Of a DNA stretch of 22,819 nt, positions 15,585-22,819 are shown piece after piece. The notes under the pieces were generated by a model that saw only the letters and a program-made list of their open reading frames with translations, made no database searches and had not been told where the DNA came from. Origin of the DNA: an uncultured Lachnospiraceae bacterium. Lineage in GTDB: Bacteria > Bacillota > Clostridia > Lachnospirales > Lachnospiraceae. How positions within the stretch are numbered: the first letter of the stretch is position 1; every line of letters begins with the position of its first letter. The DNA lies in NCBI GenBank assembly GCA_910588285.1, contig CAJUQB010000075.1, positions 1 to 22,819 of the forward strand, read 5' to 3'. Made by a program: the position numbers and the translations under genes.

Positions 15585-15590
15585 CCTCCT
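15585..15590 (-). promoter_or_regulatory. Ribosome binding site that decides the toroid-protein start
   Basis: AGGAGG lies four bases before the ATG at 15580 and overlaps the TAG stop of the GT2 gene. It makes the ATG a better start than the in-frame TTG at 15622 and implies translational coupling. Confidence 0.6.
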
Positions 15591-16488
15591 ATGTTATACA
15601 ATTCCGAATCAGCCGTTTCCAAAATAGATATTTAATCCAAAAGTTACTATAGTAGTTTTTTTGAATAATCTTATTTCGGATATTCCAGATTATATTTCTG
15701 TTCTTCCAGACTTTCCAGCCAGATTTTCCATCGCAGAAGGTGAGATAAAGTTCTTTTTCTTCTGGCGAGAGTTGAATGCCTAAATCTGTTAATTGCTGAA
15801 GGCGGATTAGGTTTGCATAGAAACGCTGTTCGCCTGAAACATCGTTTGATATTTGCCCATTGTGTATTCGATAATATACTAATGGTTTTTGGGAAAATGC
15901 TATCCGCCCGTTTCTTGCAATATGAACCCACAAATCATAATCCTGAGATTTTTTGATTTTAGGATCATAATTAAGAGAGTGTTCCATTAAAAAGCTTGTT
16001 CGAATCATTGCTGTTGGGTGCGGAAGACCATTGTTAAAAAGTAAACTTGCCTTCAAATATTGACTCGTAGAAAACAGCCTGACAGATAAGGGGGAGCGAT
16101 TTCTAATATTTTCCCCAAACATTTGAACCTTTGTTGTCAGCAGTGCTACATCAGAATGATGTTCCATATATTGAACTTGCCTTTTTAGCCGGTAGAGTTT
16201 ACTGATATCATCACTATCCATTCTGGCAATATATTTTCCCTTTGCCTCATGGATGCCTTGTGCGAGATTATAAGTTAATCCAAAGTTTTTTGGATTTGAA
16301 ATAATTCTGATTCGATGATCACCGGCAGCATATTGTGCAAGAATTTTTTTGTTTTCTATAGACGTATCATCATCGTATATAAGGACCTCGAAATCCTGAA
16401 ATGTTTGATGGAGAATACTTTCCAAAGCCTCTATTAAATATTCATTTTTTTCATTATAAACACTCATCAGAACACTTACTGTACACAT
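15589..16488 (-). CDS. GT2 family glycosyltransferase
   Basis: A GT-A fold, inverting glycosyltransferase of about 299 aa. It starts with the family strand CTVSVLMSVYNE, followed by ALESILHQTFQDFEVLIYDD, and has the metal-binding DSDD in ARMDSDDIS at about residues 91-94. SQDYDLWVHIARNG and YRIHNGQIS complete the usual pattern. There are no strong membrane segments, so it acts on a lipid-linked acceptor from the cytoplasm. The frame is open to an earlier ATG at 16533, which would add 15 mostly charged residues. I prefer the ATG at 16488 because GAGGA lies ten bases upstream and the conserved first strand begins there, while the earlier ATG has its GGAGGT 17 bases away. The donor sugar is unknown. 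Confidence 0.9.
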   Translation of the reverse strand: MCTVSVLMSVYNEKNEYLIEALESILHQTFQDFEVLIYDDDTSIENKKILAQYAAGDHRIRIISNPKNFGLTYNLAQGIHEAKGKYIARMDSDDISKLYRLKRQVQYMEHHSDVALLTTKVQMFGENIRNRSPLSVRLFSTSQYLKASLLFNNGLPHPTAMIRTSFLMEHSLNYDPKIKKSQDYDLWVHIARNGRIAFSQKPLVYYRIHNGQISNDVSGEQRFYANLIRLQQLTDLGIQLSPEEKELYLTFCDGKSGWKVWKNRNIIWNIRNKIIQKNYYSNFWIKYLFWKRLIRNCIT

Positions 16489-16498
16489 TTTTTGTAAT

Positions 16499-16503
16499 TC
16501 CTC
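16499..16503 (-). promoter_or_regulatory. Ribosome binding site that decides the GT2 start
   Basis: GAGGA stands ten bases before the ATG at 16488. It supports the shorter GT2 product over the ATG at 16533, whose nearest Shine-Dalgarno-like GGAGGT is 17 bases away and also lies too close (4 bases) to an out-of-frame ATG that opens only 13 codons. Confidence 0.5.
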
Positions 16504-16535
16504 ATCATAGATTCTTTTTATGGAACGTTTCATTT

Positions 16536-17702
16536 TTATGATACATTTTTACCTCCAGTAGCGGATATGACTGTATTTAAAACATTTAGCATTTCTGATA
16601 TATGTCGTTCTGTGGTCAAATATTTTGATGCATATATCCTTCCTTCTCTACCGAGACTAATACCAAGTTCTTTATCGGTAGCGAGTTTTCTCAATGCTTG
16701 GACAAGATCGTTTGTGTTATGGTAGATAATTCCACCAGGAAGAAAAGAAACGACACCAACATCGGAAGAAATAAAGGGTTTTCCGGCGGCCATTGCCTCT
16801 AATATGGTAAGAGGAAATTTCTCTGTTTTACTGGTCATTACAACAGCATTAGCATTTTTAATATATTCAACAGTTTCATCTCTTTCTATTTGATAAAGTA
16901 GCTTTACATTCCGGTCACCGTATTTATGCGCTAGTTTTTTTTGGTATTTTACAAGCTGATTATAATAATTATTATTAATACTTCCAATGAGAATAAGTCC
17001 ATATGGTATATACGCCTTGAAAAAATATTTTAATAGCGTTTTTTGGTTTTTATTCTTTAAATAGTTAGAGATATTAGTAATATAGGTTTCTTCTATTTGG
17101 GTTTCAGCAGGTTCAAATAAAGTTCTTTCTACAGCATTATAAATAACAAAATTATTATGGTATCCTTTACTCTGTACATAATCTAGGCTTCCATCTTTTT
17201 CATGAATATGAATAATTGCATCATATTGTTCTATTTTCGACCAATGTAAGGCATAGTAGCATTTCCAATATGTACGTTTAAACATACGGAACAAAAAACC
17301 TATGATTCCTAGCTTCATAACTGAGAGCTGTTCAAAATTAGCAATACCATGTAGATAGAGAATTTTGTTGCATTTCAATACCTTTAATTCGTTTAATAGC
17401 CAGTTGGTAGCAAAAGATTCCATACAAACTGAAATCAAAGCATCGGCATTAGAACATTCTTGTTTTACGAATTGTAAAAAGCTACTTTTATCTCCAAAAT
17501 GAAAAATAAATTTATTTTGCGCTTTTATACGTAGAATTTTTACGCCTTTTTTTAGTTCTTCTTTTAATGTTATATTTTGACTTCCACAAATAACAATAAC
17601 CTCATGCCCGAGTGCGGCAAGCATCTCGGCCTGTTTTTGAGTAACATTTTGAACTCCATCATGATGGGGGTAATATGTTGCTACTGTGTATACAATTTTC
17701 AT
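16536..17702 (-). CDS. GT4 family glycosyltransferase
   Basis: A 388-aa GT-B fold glycosyltransferase. The N-terminus has the GT4 pattern of a short strand and a loop with HHDGVQNV (13-20), followed by LGHEVIVICG (31-40). The C-terminal half carries the EX7E pair E294 and E302 in TEKFPLTILEAMAAGKP, plus SSDVG just after it. Length is normal. It would add one sugar to the growing lipid-linked oligosaccharide in the cytoplasm; specificity cannot be read. The ATG at 17702 has GAGGT six bases upstream. Its 3' end holds a GGAGGT that sits 17 bases before the first ATG of the next gene. The gene is as AT-rich as its DUF6625 neighbour. Confidence 0.92.
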   Translation of the reverse strand: MKIVYTVATYYPHHDGVQNVTQKQAEMLAALGHEVIVICGSQNITLKEELKKGVKILRIKAQNKFIFHFGDKSSFLQFVKQECSNADALISVCMESFATNWLLNELKVLKCNKILYLHGIANFEQLSVMKLGIIGFLFRMFKRTYWKCYYALHWSKIEQYDAIIHIHEKDGSLDYVQSKGYHNNFVIYNAVERTLFEPAETQIEETYITNISNYLKNKNQKTLLKYFFKAYIPYGLILIGSINNNYYNQLVKYQKKLAHKYGDRNVKLLYQIERDETVEYIKNANAVVMTSKTEKFPLTILEAMAAGKPFISSDVGVVSFLPGGIIYHNTNDLVQALRKLATDKELGISLGREGRIYASKYLTTERHISEMLNVLNTVISATGGKNVS

Positions 17703-17728
17703 TATACTACCTCTGCTAGGTTCCTCTT

Positions 17729-18712
17729 TTAATATGGAATACCATAAAGAGATTTTCGGATCTCTTTTTTTATTCTCCTTTGTTCAGGATCATCCAAAAT
17801 AATTTCATGCCATATTTTCTTTAATGTCCATACAGATCGTTCACAAAACATTCTAAAGACTAAACCTGGTGGGCAATATTTATTTAACATTTTCCTATCT
17901 TCAGAGACAATTCTACATTTAAATTTATTATTTAAAATATAATAATTACTGCCTAAATTTGGCTCAAATGTCATTACTCTTTTTTGAAAATGTATATATA
18001 AAAATTCTTTATACTTTATCCGATGTTTCTCAAGGTATGCCATATATAATTTCCCATTTTCCCAAAGAAAAATTTGTTTCTTAAAATTATGAGCATTATG
18101 ATACATCCTAAAATTACTATAAAATTCACAAATATCTGCCATAAAATCCAATTCAAAAAAGCAATGATAGGATTCTTTACAAAATATTTGATGAACACCT
18201 GTTATTTCATCAAACGCATAAATTTGTTTGTGGGAAAATACTTCTTGATAGCCAAAATGTGCCCCTTTTTGTTTGAAGCTTTCGTTAATATTAGGGCAAT
18301 TCCTATATAACATCATATGCCCATATTTCCCAATAACATCGTATGTATGCAATAATGGCTCTATAAATTTTCTTATATCTCCAAAAACTGTATCAATGTC
18401 ACAATATCCCCAATAATCATAATCTGATATATAATCTTTAAAAATATATCCATATGCTGGCTTAAAATCACAAAGTTTATAAGGAGATTCCAACGAAATA
18501 ATAAATGGAAATTTTTTTTGTATATAGTCTTTGGTAACTTGGAAACTCCAATTTAAAAGCCGAAAGTTATCAGGCATATTTTTATCTGAAAGCAGGTCAG
18601 AAATAAATAGAATATTTACAGTGTGATTTCTTCCCATACTTTGCATCCAAACATCAAAATATGGAGGAAGCTTCCCAAAATATGGTACAATAAAGATAAT
18701 CTTTTTTGACAT
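17729..18712 (-). CDS. DUF6625-type putative glycosyltransferase
   Basis: A 327-aa protein of the DUF6625 type. Its N-terminus IIFIVPYFGKLP (5-16) and the block PYKLCDFKPAYG (77-88) followed by WGYCDIDTVFGDIR (101-114) are characteristic. The CDIDTVFGD part holds a DxD-like motif and makes a GT-A fold, metal-dependent glycosyltransferase likely. The sugar is unknown. There are no membrane segments. The gene is very AT-rich even for this operon: the 60 bases from 18121 contain about 27% G+C. This fits recent transfer as a serotype-specific gene. The start ATG at 18712 has GAGGT six bases upstream, and gaps to both neighbours are under 30 bp. Confidence 0.82.
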   Translation of the reverse strand: MSKKIIFIVPYFGKLPPYFDVWMQSMGRNHTVNILFISDLLSDKNMPDNFRLLNWSFQVTKDYIQKKFPFIISLESPYKLCDFKPAYGYIFKDYISDYDYWGYCDIDTVFGDIRKFIEPLLHTYDVIGKYGHMMLYRNCPNINESFKQKGAHFGYQEVFSHKQIYAFDEITGVHQIFCKESYHCFFELDFMADICEFYSNFRMYHNAHNFKKQIFLWENGKLYMAYLEKHRIKYKEFLYIHFQKRVMTFEPNLGSNYYILNNKFKCRIVSEDRKMLNKYCPPGLVFRMFCERSVWTLKKIWHEIILDDPEQRRIKKEIRKSLYGIPY

Positions 18713-18729
18713 AGCTTTACCTCATATTT

Positions 18730-20214
18730 CTAAGTATTTTTTTCAATATGACCTTTCCAACAAGAATGTGCTTCAAATTTCCAATTATCTCGCCCTTTAA
18801 ACTCAGCAATACATTTTTTAGACATCTCGTTTTCAAGGATACAGATTTTTTCCTGCTCTAATGCCTCCAATGATTGGTAGCCAAGCATTTCTAATGCTCG
18901 GGGATTGCAAAATAGCGGAAAACAATGCGTGGAAAATCCCATAATTTCATACATAACGCGGTCAAATAAAAGTACATTATCTGCCATCATAATCATTCCC
19001 AATGGCTTTGGTGACGGCCCAACAGGGCCTTCTTTTTCGCCGCATATGACCATATCGCCGATGGACAGGATTGTCCGTTGTGGTTTGTTACAAATATTTC
19101 CTTGCTTATCTGCATAAAGCAGGCAGTAATTAATATCTGCTACGGTTCTCCAAATAGTATCATTGCCATACCAGCTGCCAATCCGATATTTGTCATGGCT
19201 TGTAAAAGTCCCTATGGTATAGCATGATTTCATTATAATGTCATTCCATTTTGAACGGATATATTTTCCTTCTATTGCAAATGCTGTTCTTTTTTCGTCA
19301 AAGCGGCTCATCCATTCTTTCCAGATACTTTTTTTCTGATATGCATCGCCTCCATGCGCTTTGTCACCTTCCATTCTGTGGGGAAGACATGCTTTTTCAT
19401 AAATTGTTCCTACAAAATTTTTTGATGCGGCGGTCATCCCTGCTAAACGATGTGTCTTAGGTTTCGGTACATTTACAATTACGTCCGCATTAAGTGCAAT
19501 CTGATTGATCTGGTAATCGTGGCAGTTTTTATGGTGGTATTCACGTGTATCTTTACACTTATAGTCGCTTACTTTATACTTTGGGTTATTTGCATCCTTC
19601 TCAGAATGCATTGACTGCTGACCCAATGCTACCCGGCAGCTCCCCAGTGTGTTTTTGGTATATTCTGGCTTTGTCAAAACCCCATTATATTTTCCGGACA
19701 CATGATATTTGCGCAAATCTGCGATTTCTATTTCTATACCATGATTTCGATAAAATGCAAATAGATCCATATAACCTGTAAGCATAAGCAATCTTGGCAG
19801 GTCACATCCTTGCATGGGAGCATCGCCGACAATGATTTTCCCCTCTCCATGTAAAGCAATTACAATATAATCAATAATCGCCCTGAGCACAGAAGGATGT
19901 GTCACCAAGCAGCTAAATGGATCCTCCAAATTCTTATTTTTATTCTTGTCTTCTACCCAGTTAGGTTTGACCAGTACAGTATGACCTGGCTTTATTATAT
20001 GGCCCAAAGGGTTCCATTCTGGTCTTCCATAATTATTCTGGTCATACCCAGATGCATAAAAACATTTACGAAGAAGATCATACACCTTGTTTGATGTATT
20101 GCAGAGTTCCTGTTTCCATATATATTCAGGATAAGTTATGCTGGGCGAAAAATAATTTTCCTTAGATGGATAGCTCATTGCATCTTCATCTATTGCGAGG
20201 CAGATGTGTCCCAT
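18730..20214 (-). CDS. DUF362 domain protein in a polysaccharide operon
   Basis: A 494-aa protein that matches the DUF362 family. Typical landmarks are LVKPNW (81-86), VTHPSVLRA (104-112), VGDAPMQG (129-136), NADVIVNVPKPKTH (242-255) followed by LAGMTAASKNFVG (257-269), and a late GPVGPSPKPLGM segment. It has no transmembrane segment or signal peptide and lacks the CxxCxxCxxxC ferredoxin motifs that many DUF362 proteins carry, so it is a stand-alone domain. The biochemical role of the family is not settled. The operon position between an ATP-grasp protein and a putative glycosyltransferase suggests a step in modifying the repeat unit, which is inference. The ATG at 20214 has AGAGG eight bases upstream. 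Confidence 0.85.
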   Translation of the reverse strand: MGHICLAIDEDAMSYPSKENYFSPSITYPEYIWKQELCNTSNKVYDLLRKCFYASGYDQNNYGRPEWNPLGHIIKPGHTVLVKPNWVEDKNKNKNLEDPFSCLVTHPSVLRAIIDYIVIALHGEGKIIVGDAPMQGCDLPRLLMLTGYMDLFAFYRNHGIEIEIADLRKYHVSGKYNGVLTKPEYTKNTLGSCRVALGQQSMHSEKDANNPKYKVSDYKCKDTREYHHKNCHDYQINQIALNADVIVNVPKPKTHRLAGMTAASKNFVGTIYEKACLPHRMEGDKAHGGDAYQKKSIWKEWMSRFDEKRTAFAIEGKYIRSKWNDIIMKSCYTIGTFTSHDKYRIGSWYGNDTIWRTVADINYCLLYADKQGNICNKPQRTILSIGDMVICGEKEGPVGPSPKPLGMIMMADNVLLFDRVMYEIMGFSTHCFPLFCNPRALEMLGYQSLEALEQEKICILENEMSKKCIAEFKGRDNWKFEAHSCWKGHIEKNT

Positions 20215-20236
20215 AATTATTTCCTCTCTCTAAAAA

Positions 20237-21142
20237 TTACTTTGGCAGAATAAATTTTTCTCCCATTGTATAATCAAATTCATCTGGTTCAAAGTTCATA
20301 TACCCGCTGCCATCGAAAAAGGTTATTTCACCAAATAATATTTTATTTTCGACATTATATAAATCAACTCTAGCTTCTGGAAAGGGAGCGGCAAGTCTTT
20401 CGGCAATCTCTAGCATTTGTTTATAATACTTTGGTTTTTTTACCTCACGTTCTAATGGTTTTTCATCACATCGCACTACAGACAGTTTCTGATAATCCCT
20501 GGTGAAAATGCCAAAACCGGCTTTTTTTCCAACGATTCGATCTGCTATAACATAAACGTAAGCGCATGTTCCATTAAAGCAGAAAAATTTATAATCTATC
20601 AATCCGCCTTTTTGGGGATCAGATTCCAAGTATTGCTCTACTAAAATTCTATGTTTCCGACCACCATAGACCCATTCCCGCCCCCCTTTTTTGTAAGAGG
20701 TGCTTTCTCTGATCCAATAGGACATTTGTTTTCGGGATTTCTGAATGTCAAATTGTTTCCGGTCTCGGCAAAGGATTACAGCATTTCCACCTCCGCCAAG
20801 GGTGTCTTTTAGGACGAACTTTTCCGGTAATTTGTTATAATCGATTTCAGCTGGAGTATTATAGATTCCAATAATAGGAACTAAGATATCTTCCAAGCCA
20901 CATTCTCGCACATAGCTTCTCACCTCATACTTATCTGCACAATCCCGCATAAGTGGCATGCGGCAATATAGTTTGTACCATTGCAGTTTTTCTGTAAAGC
21001 GTTTGGGATGTTTCAAGTCTAGTTTTCGTCCGGTTTTTATTCTATATTGTAATTGGAGCATATATTTATCTGGAATCCAAAAAAAAAGCTTCAATATATT
21101 TTCCCGCATCCGTCGGCTACGGATCCATTTCTTATAATCCAT
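20237..21142 (-). CDS. TupA-like ATP-grasp protein
   Basis: A 301-aa soluble protein of the TupA-like ATP-grasp family, which is common in capsule and exopolysaccharide loci and named after a teichuronopeptide gene. ATP-grasp enzymes activate a carboxylate with ATP and join it to an amine or similar group; here that could mean putting an amino acid or other amide on a uronic acid. The exact reaction is inference. Visible features are KFVLKDTLGGGGN (108-120), the nucleotide-binding loop; VEQYL (168-172); DYKFFCFNG (183-191); RVDLY (258-262); and GEITFFDGSG (271-280), with acidic residues suited to bind metal. The ATG at 21142 has a GAGGGA upstream. The 62 bp before it is the longest gap in the window and shows no clear promoter or terminator. 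Confidence 0.88.
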   Translation of the reverse strand: MDYKKWIRSRRMRENILKLFFWIPDKYMLQLQYRIKTGRKLDLKHPKRFTEKLQWYKLYCRMPLMRDCADKYEVRSYVRECGLEDILVPIIGIYNTPAEIDYNKLPEKFVLKDTLGGGGNAVILCRDRKQFDIQKSRKQMSYWIRESTSYKKGGREWVYGGRKHRILVEQYLESDPQKGGLIDYKFFCFNGTCAYVYVIADRIVGKKAGFGIFTRDYQKLSVVRCDEKPLEREVKKPKYYKQMLEIAERLAAPFPEARVDLYNVENKILFGEITFFDGSGYMNFEPDEFDYTMGEKFILPK

Positions 21143-21204
21143 TTGTTGACATCCCTCAATCCCTTAGTCGTAGCAGACAATTGCTTATTACATAGTCTGG
21201 ATGA

Positions 21205-22302
21205 TTACTTCCTCTTCATAGCAGCATTAATTTCATTCCAATATGCTTCAACTACGATTTTACGATCAAATTCACTTCTTATTTTTTCGCTACCGCGTAA
21301 TCCCATTTTTTTTCGCTCTGTATCACTCATTTTAAGAATTTTTTCAGTCGCATCTAGTACGGCATTTTTATTATTTATTGGAACCAGGAATCCAGTAACA
21401 CCATCGTCAAGGGTTTCACGGCATCCAGCCCGGTCAGCTGCGATTATAGGCCTGCCAGACGCAGCCGCTTCCAGTAATACATTGCTCATTCCTTCCGGAT
21501 AATAGGATGGGTATAAAAAACATGAGCACCTGGCATAAAATGGGGTCATATCCTTCTGTTCACCATAGTATACAAGGCTTTTTTCATTTTTGAGGATTTC
21601 CATATAACCCCTATCATCACAGGCCCCGCAAACATCAAACACGATATTTTCGCTGGAAAATTTGCGGGCTGCCGCGATGAACAAGTCAATCCCTTTTTCT
21701 TTCATTATACGTGCAGCAAACAGAACATGGATATTTCCGTCTGGCCAAGGAAGGAGTGGATGTTTTTCCAGGTCTACCCCGGAGCCTGGCAATATTCTGT
21801 TCCTAACACCTGTTTTTAACATCTTGTGCTGTTCGAAAAAAAATCTGTTTTCACTATTTTGGAAGAACACACAGGAGGCACCGGCGACTCCAATTTTATA
21901 AAGCAAAATGGCCAATTTCTGTAGCTTGCCAGGATTTTCTATGGGAGTTCCTAAACCTGTTACATTAGGGATGTAGGGGATTTTGAGGCGTTGGCATGCC
22001 ATCCCGCCATATACGTTTGGCTTAATGTTATAGGTCAGGACGATATCAGGCTTTTCCTGCCGGAGGATTCTTTTATAGGATCTCAGCAGTGATATGTCTG
22101 AAAAGGGGTTTGTGCCATGGCGCCTGGTTTCAACGCCTATGAGTTTTGCCCCCATTGCTTTCAGGCTGTCCTGATGTTTCAGTAGTTGACTGACAATGGC
22201 TACTTCAAAGCCTTTTCTGATCAGATCCTCAATAATTGCGCCGCGTAAATTAAAGGCATATGTAGTATCATTTATGAGAATAACGGCTTTTTTCTTTTTC
22301 AC
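21205..22302 (-). CDS. GT4 family glycosyltransferase, probably the second step of repeat-unit assembly
   Basis: A 365-aa retaining, GT-B fold glycosyltransferase of the group 1 type that would add a sugar to the lipid-linked first sugar in the cytoplasm. The N-terminal Rossmann half starts with KKAVILIND. The VTGLGTPIENPGK stretch (about 114-126) resembles the VTGLG motif of PglA/CapM-like enzymes. LPGSGVDLEKHP (about 171-182) begins the C-terminal half, and the EX7E pair is E270 and E278 in PEGMSNVLLEAAASG. Length is normal for the family. The start codon is GTG at 22302, chosen because the signature N-terminus begins there, the next Met is about 50 residues in, and AAGGGA lies upstream at the end of the preceding gene. 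Position next to the initiating transferase suggests the second sugar; donor and acceptor are unknown. Confidence 0.92.
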   Translation of the reverse strand: MKKKKAVILINDTTYAFNLRGAIIEDLIRKGFEVAIVSQLLKHQDSLKAMGAKLIGVETRRHGTNPFSDISLLRSYKRILRQEKPDIVLTYNIKPNVYGGMACQRLKIPYIPNVTGLGTPIENPGKLQKLAILLYKIGVAGASCVFFQNSENRFFFEQHKMLKTGVRNRILPGSGVDLEKHPLLPWPDGNIHVLFAARIMKEKGIDLFIAAARKFSSENIVFDVCGACDDRGYMEILKNEKSLVYYGEQKDMTPFYARCSCFLYPSYYPEGMSNVLLEAAASGRPIIAADRAGCRETLDDGVTGFLVPINNKNAVLDATEKILKMSDTERKKMGLRGSEKIRSEFDRKIVVEAYWNEINAAMKRK

Positions 22303-22307
22303 AAAAA

Positions 22308-22819
22308 CTATATCCCTTCCGTACTTTCCTTGGTGAATACAACCTTAAGTGTCATAATCATGATTTTTAAATCCAGCCATAGCGATTGTTTTTGTATGTA
22401 AAGTAAGTCCAATTTCAGCTTGTCCAAAAACCCGGTATTGTACTTCCCATACACCTGGGCATACCCGGTCAGCCCTGCCTTCACCTTCGTCCGATATGCA
22501 AACTCCGGAATGCTCTTCACATTCTCCTCTATAAACTCCGGCCGTTCCGGCCTTGGCCCCACTAGGCTCATGTCGCCTTTTAGAACATTCAACAGCTGCG
22601 GCAGCTCGTCAATCCTGGTCTTGCGGATAAATGCCCCCACTCTGGTAATCCGGCTGTCATTTTCCTTTGCCAGCTGTGCTCCGCCCACCTGCTCTGCATT
22701 CTCTACCATGCTGCGGAACTTGTAAATGAAAAACCGCCTCTCATGGACCGTACAGCGTTCCTGCCGGTAGAATACATGGCCGCCATCCTCTGCTTTGATA
22801 CAGAGGGCTGTAATTAACG
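22308..22819 (-). CDS. Polyprenyl-phosphate sugar phosphotransferase, C-terminal part (cut by window edge)
   Basis: This is the C-terminal catalytic part of a bacterial sugar transferase (Bac_transf family). These enzymes move a sugar-1-phosphate from a nucleotide sugar to undecaprenyl phosphate and so start the lipid-linked repeat unit at the inner membrane face. The frame stays open to the window end and its 5' part lies outside. Family signatures are visible: FIYKFRSM, then RITRVGAFIRKTRIDELPQL, then LVGPRPERPEF, then GLTGYAQVYG, with the usual short tail. The RxxxDELPQ and GPRP motifs are the classic ones. The sugar used cannot be told from this fragment. It is followed after 5 bp by a GT4 gene, the usual layout of a polysaccharide locus. 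The upstream half is clearly GC-richer than the genes that follow. Family assignment is very secure. Confidence 0.95.
   Translation of the reverse strand, partial: LITALCIKAEDGGHVFYRQERCTVHERRFFIYKFRSMVENAEQVGGAQLAKENDSRITRVGAFIRKTRIDELPQLLNVLKGDMSLVGPRPERPEFIEENVKSIPEFAYRTKVKAGLTGYAQVYGKYNTGFLDKLKLDLLYIQKQSLWLDLKIMIMTLKVVFTKESTEGI

Noticed and set aside
21143..21204. Promoter or terminator in the 62-bp gap between GT4 and the ATP-grasp gene
   Set aside because: I find no convincing -35/-10 pair and no GC-rich stem followed by a T run.
21053..21502. 149-codon open frame on the plus strand
   Set aside because: It is antisense across the GT4 and ATP-grasp genes and spans their gap; no ribosome binding site and a low-complexity, Ser/Leu-rich product.

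Overview
The window reads as the interior of a Gram-positive, AT-rich clostridial genome, most likely Lachnospiraceae or a close relative. This rests on the strong GAGG-type ribosome binding sites, the gene families present and the base composition; no rRNA or housekeeping marker pins the species. Every convincing gene lies on the minus strand. Gaps are 0-62 bp and many stops and starts overlap (ATGA, TGATG or embedded ribosome binding sites), so the window looks like one long surface-polysaccharide operon read from right to left. I saw no tRNA, rRNA, CRISPR array, internal promoter or convincing terminator, and no gap over about 80 bp lacks a gene.

Right part (22.8 to 12.2 kb) is the assembly and export section. 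It starts with the C-terminal part of the initiating polyprenyl-phosphate sugar phosphotransferase, which is cut by the window edge. Then follow a GT4 glycosyltransferase, a TupA-like ATP-grasp protein, a DUF362 protein, a DUF6625 putative glycosyltransferase, a second GT4, a GT2, an alpha/alpha-toroid protein of unknown function, a Wzx-type flippase and an FkbM-type methyltransferase. The methyltransferase carries a run of ten C near its 5' end.

Middle part (12.2 to 8.4 kb) holds two consecutive pairs of membrane proteins. In each pair the first gene matches the N-terminal half and the second the C-terminal half of a DUF6077-like multi-pass protein. The pairs are paralogous and split at the same place. 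They are candidates for the polymerase or for lipid-linked glycosyltransfer, but that is inference.

Left part (8.4 to 0.08 kb) looks like a decoration module: an FAD-dependent oxidoreductase with an unusual four-cysteine motif, a membrane-anchored GT2 of the polyprenyl-phosphate-sugar synthase type, an NAD(P)-binding epimerase/reductase with Arg in place of the usual catalytic Lys, a TIM-barrel sugar isomerase/epimerase, and two large GT-C-like membrane proteins. The last GT-C is split into two frames exactly at an A AAA AAG heptamer. A -1 shift there would give one protein of about 764 aa, so this is either programmed frameshifting, a reversible tract change, a broken gene or a base error.

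At the far left a well-placed ribosome binding site and ATG lead into an 11-codon frame that ends at once, which suggests that the next gene is interrupted close to the window edge.
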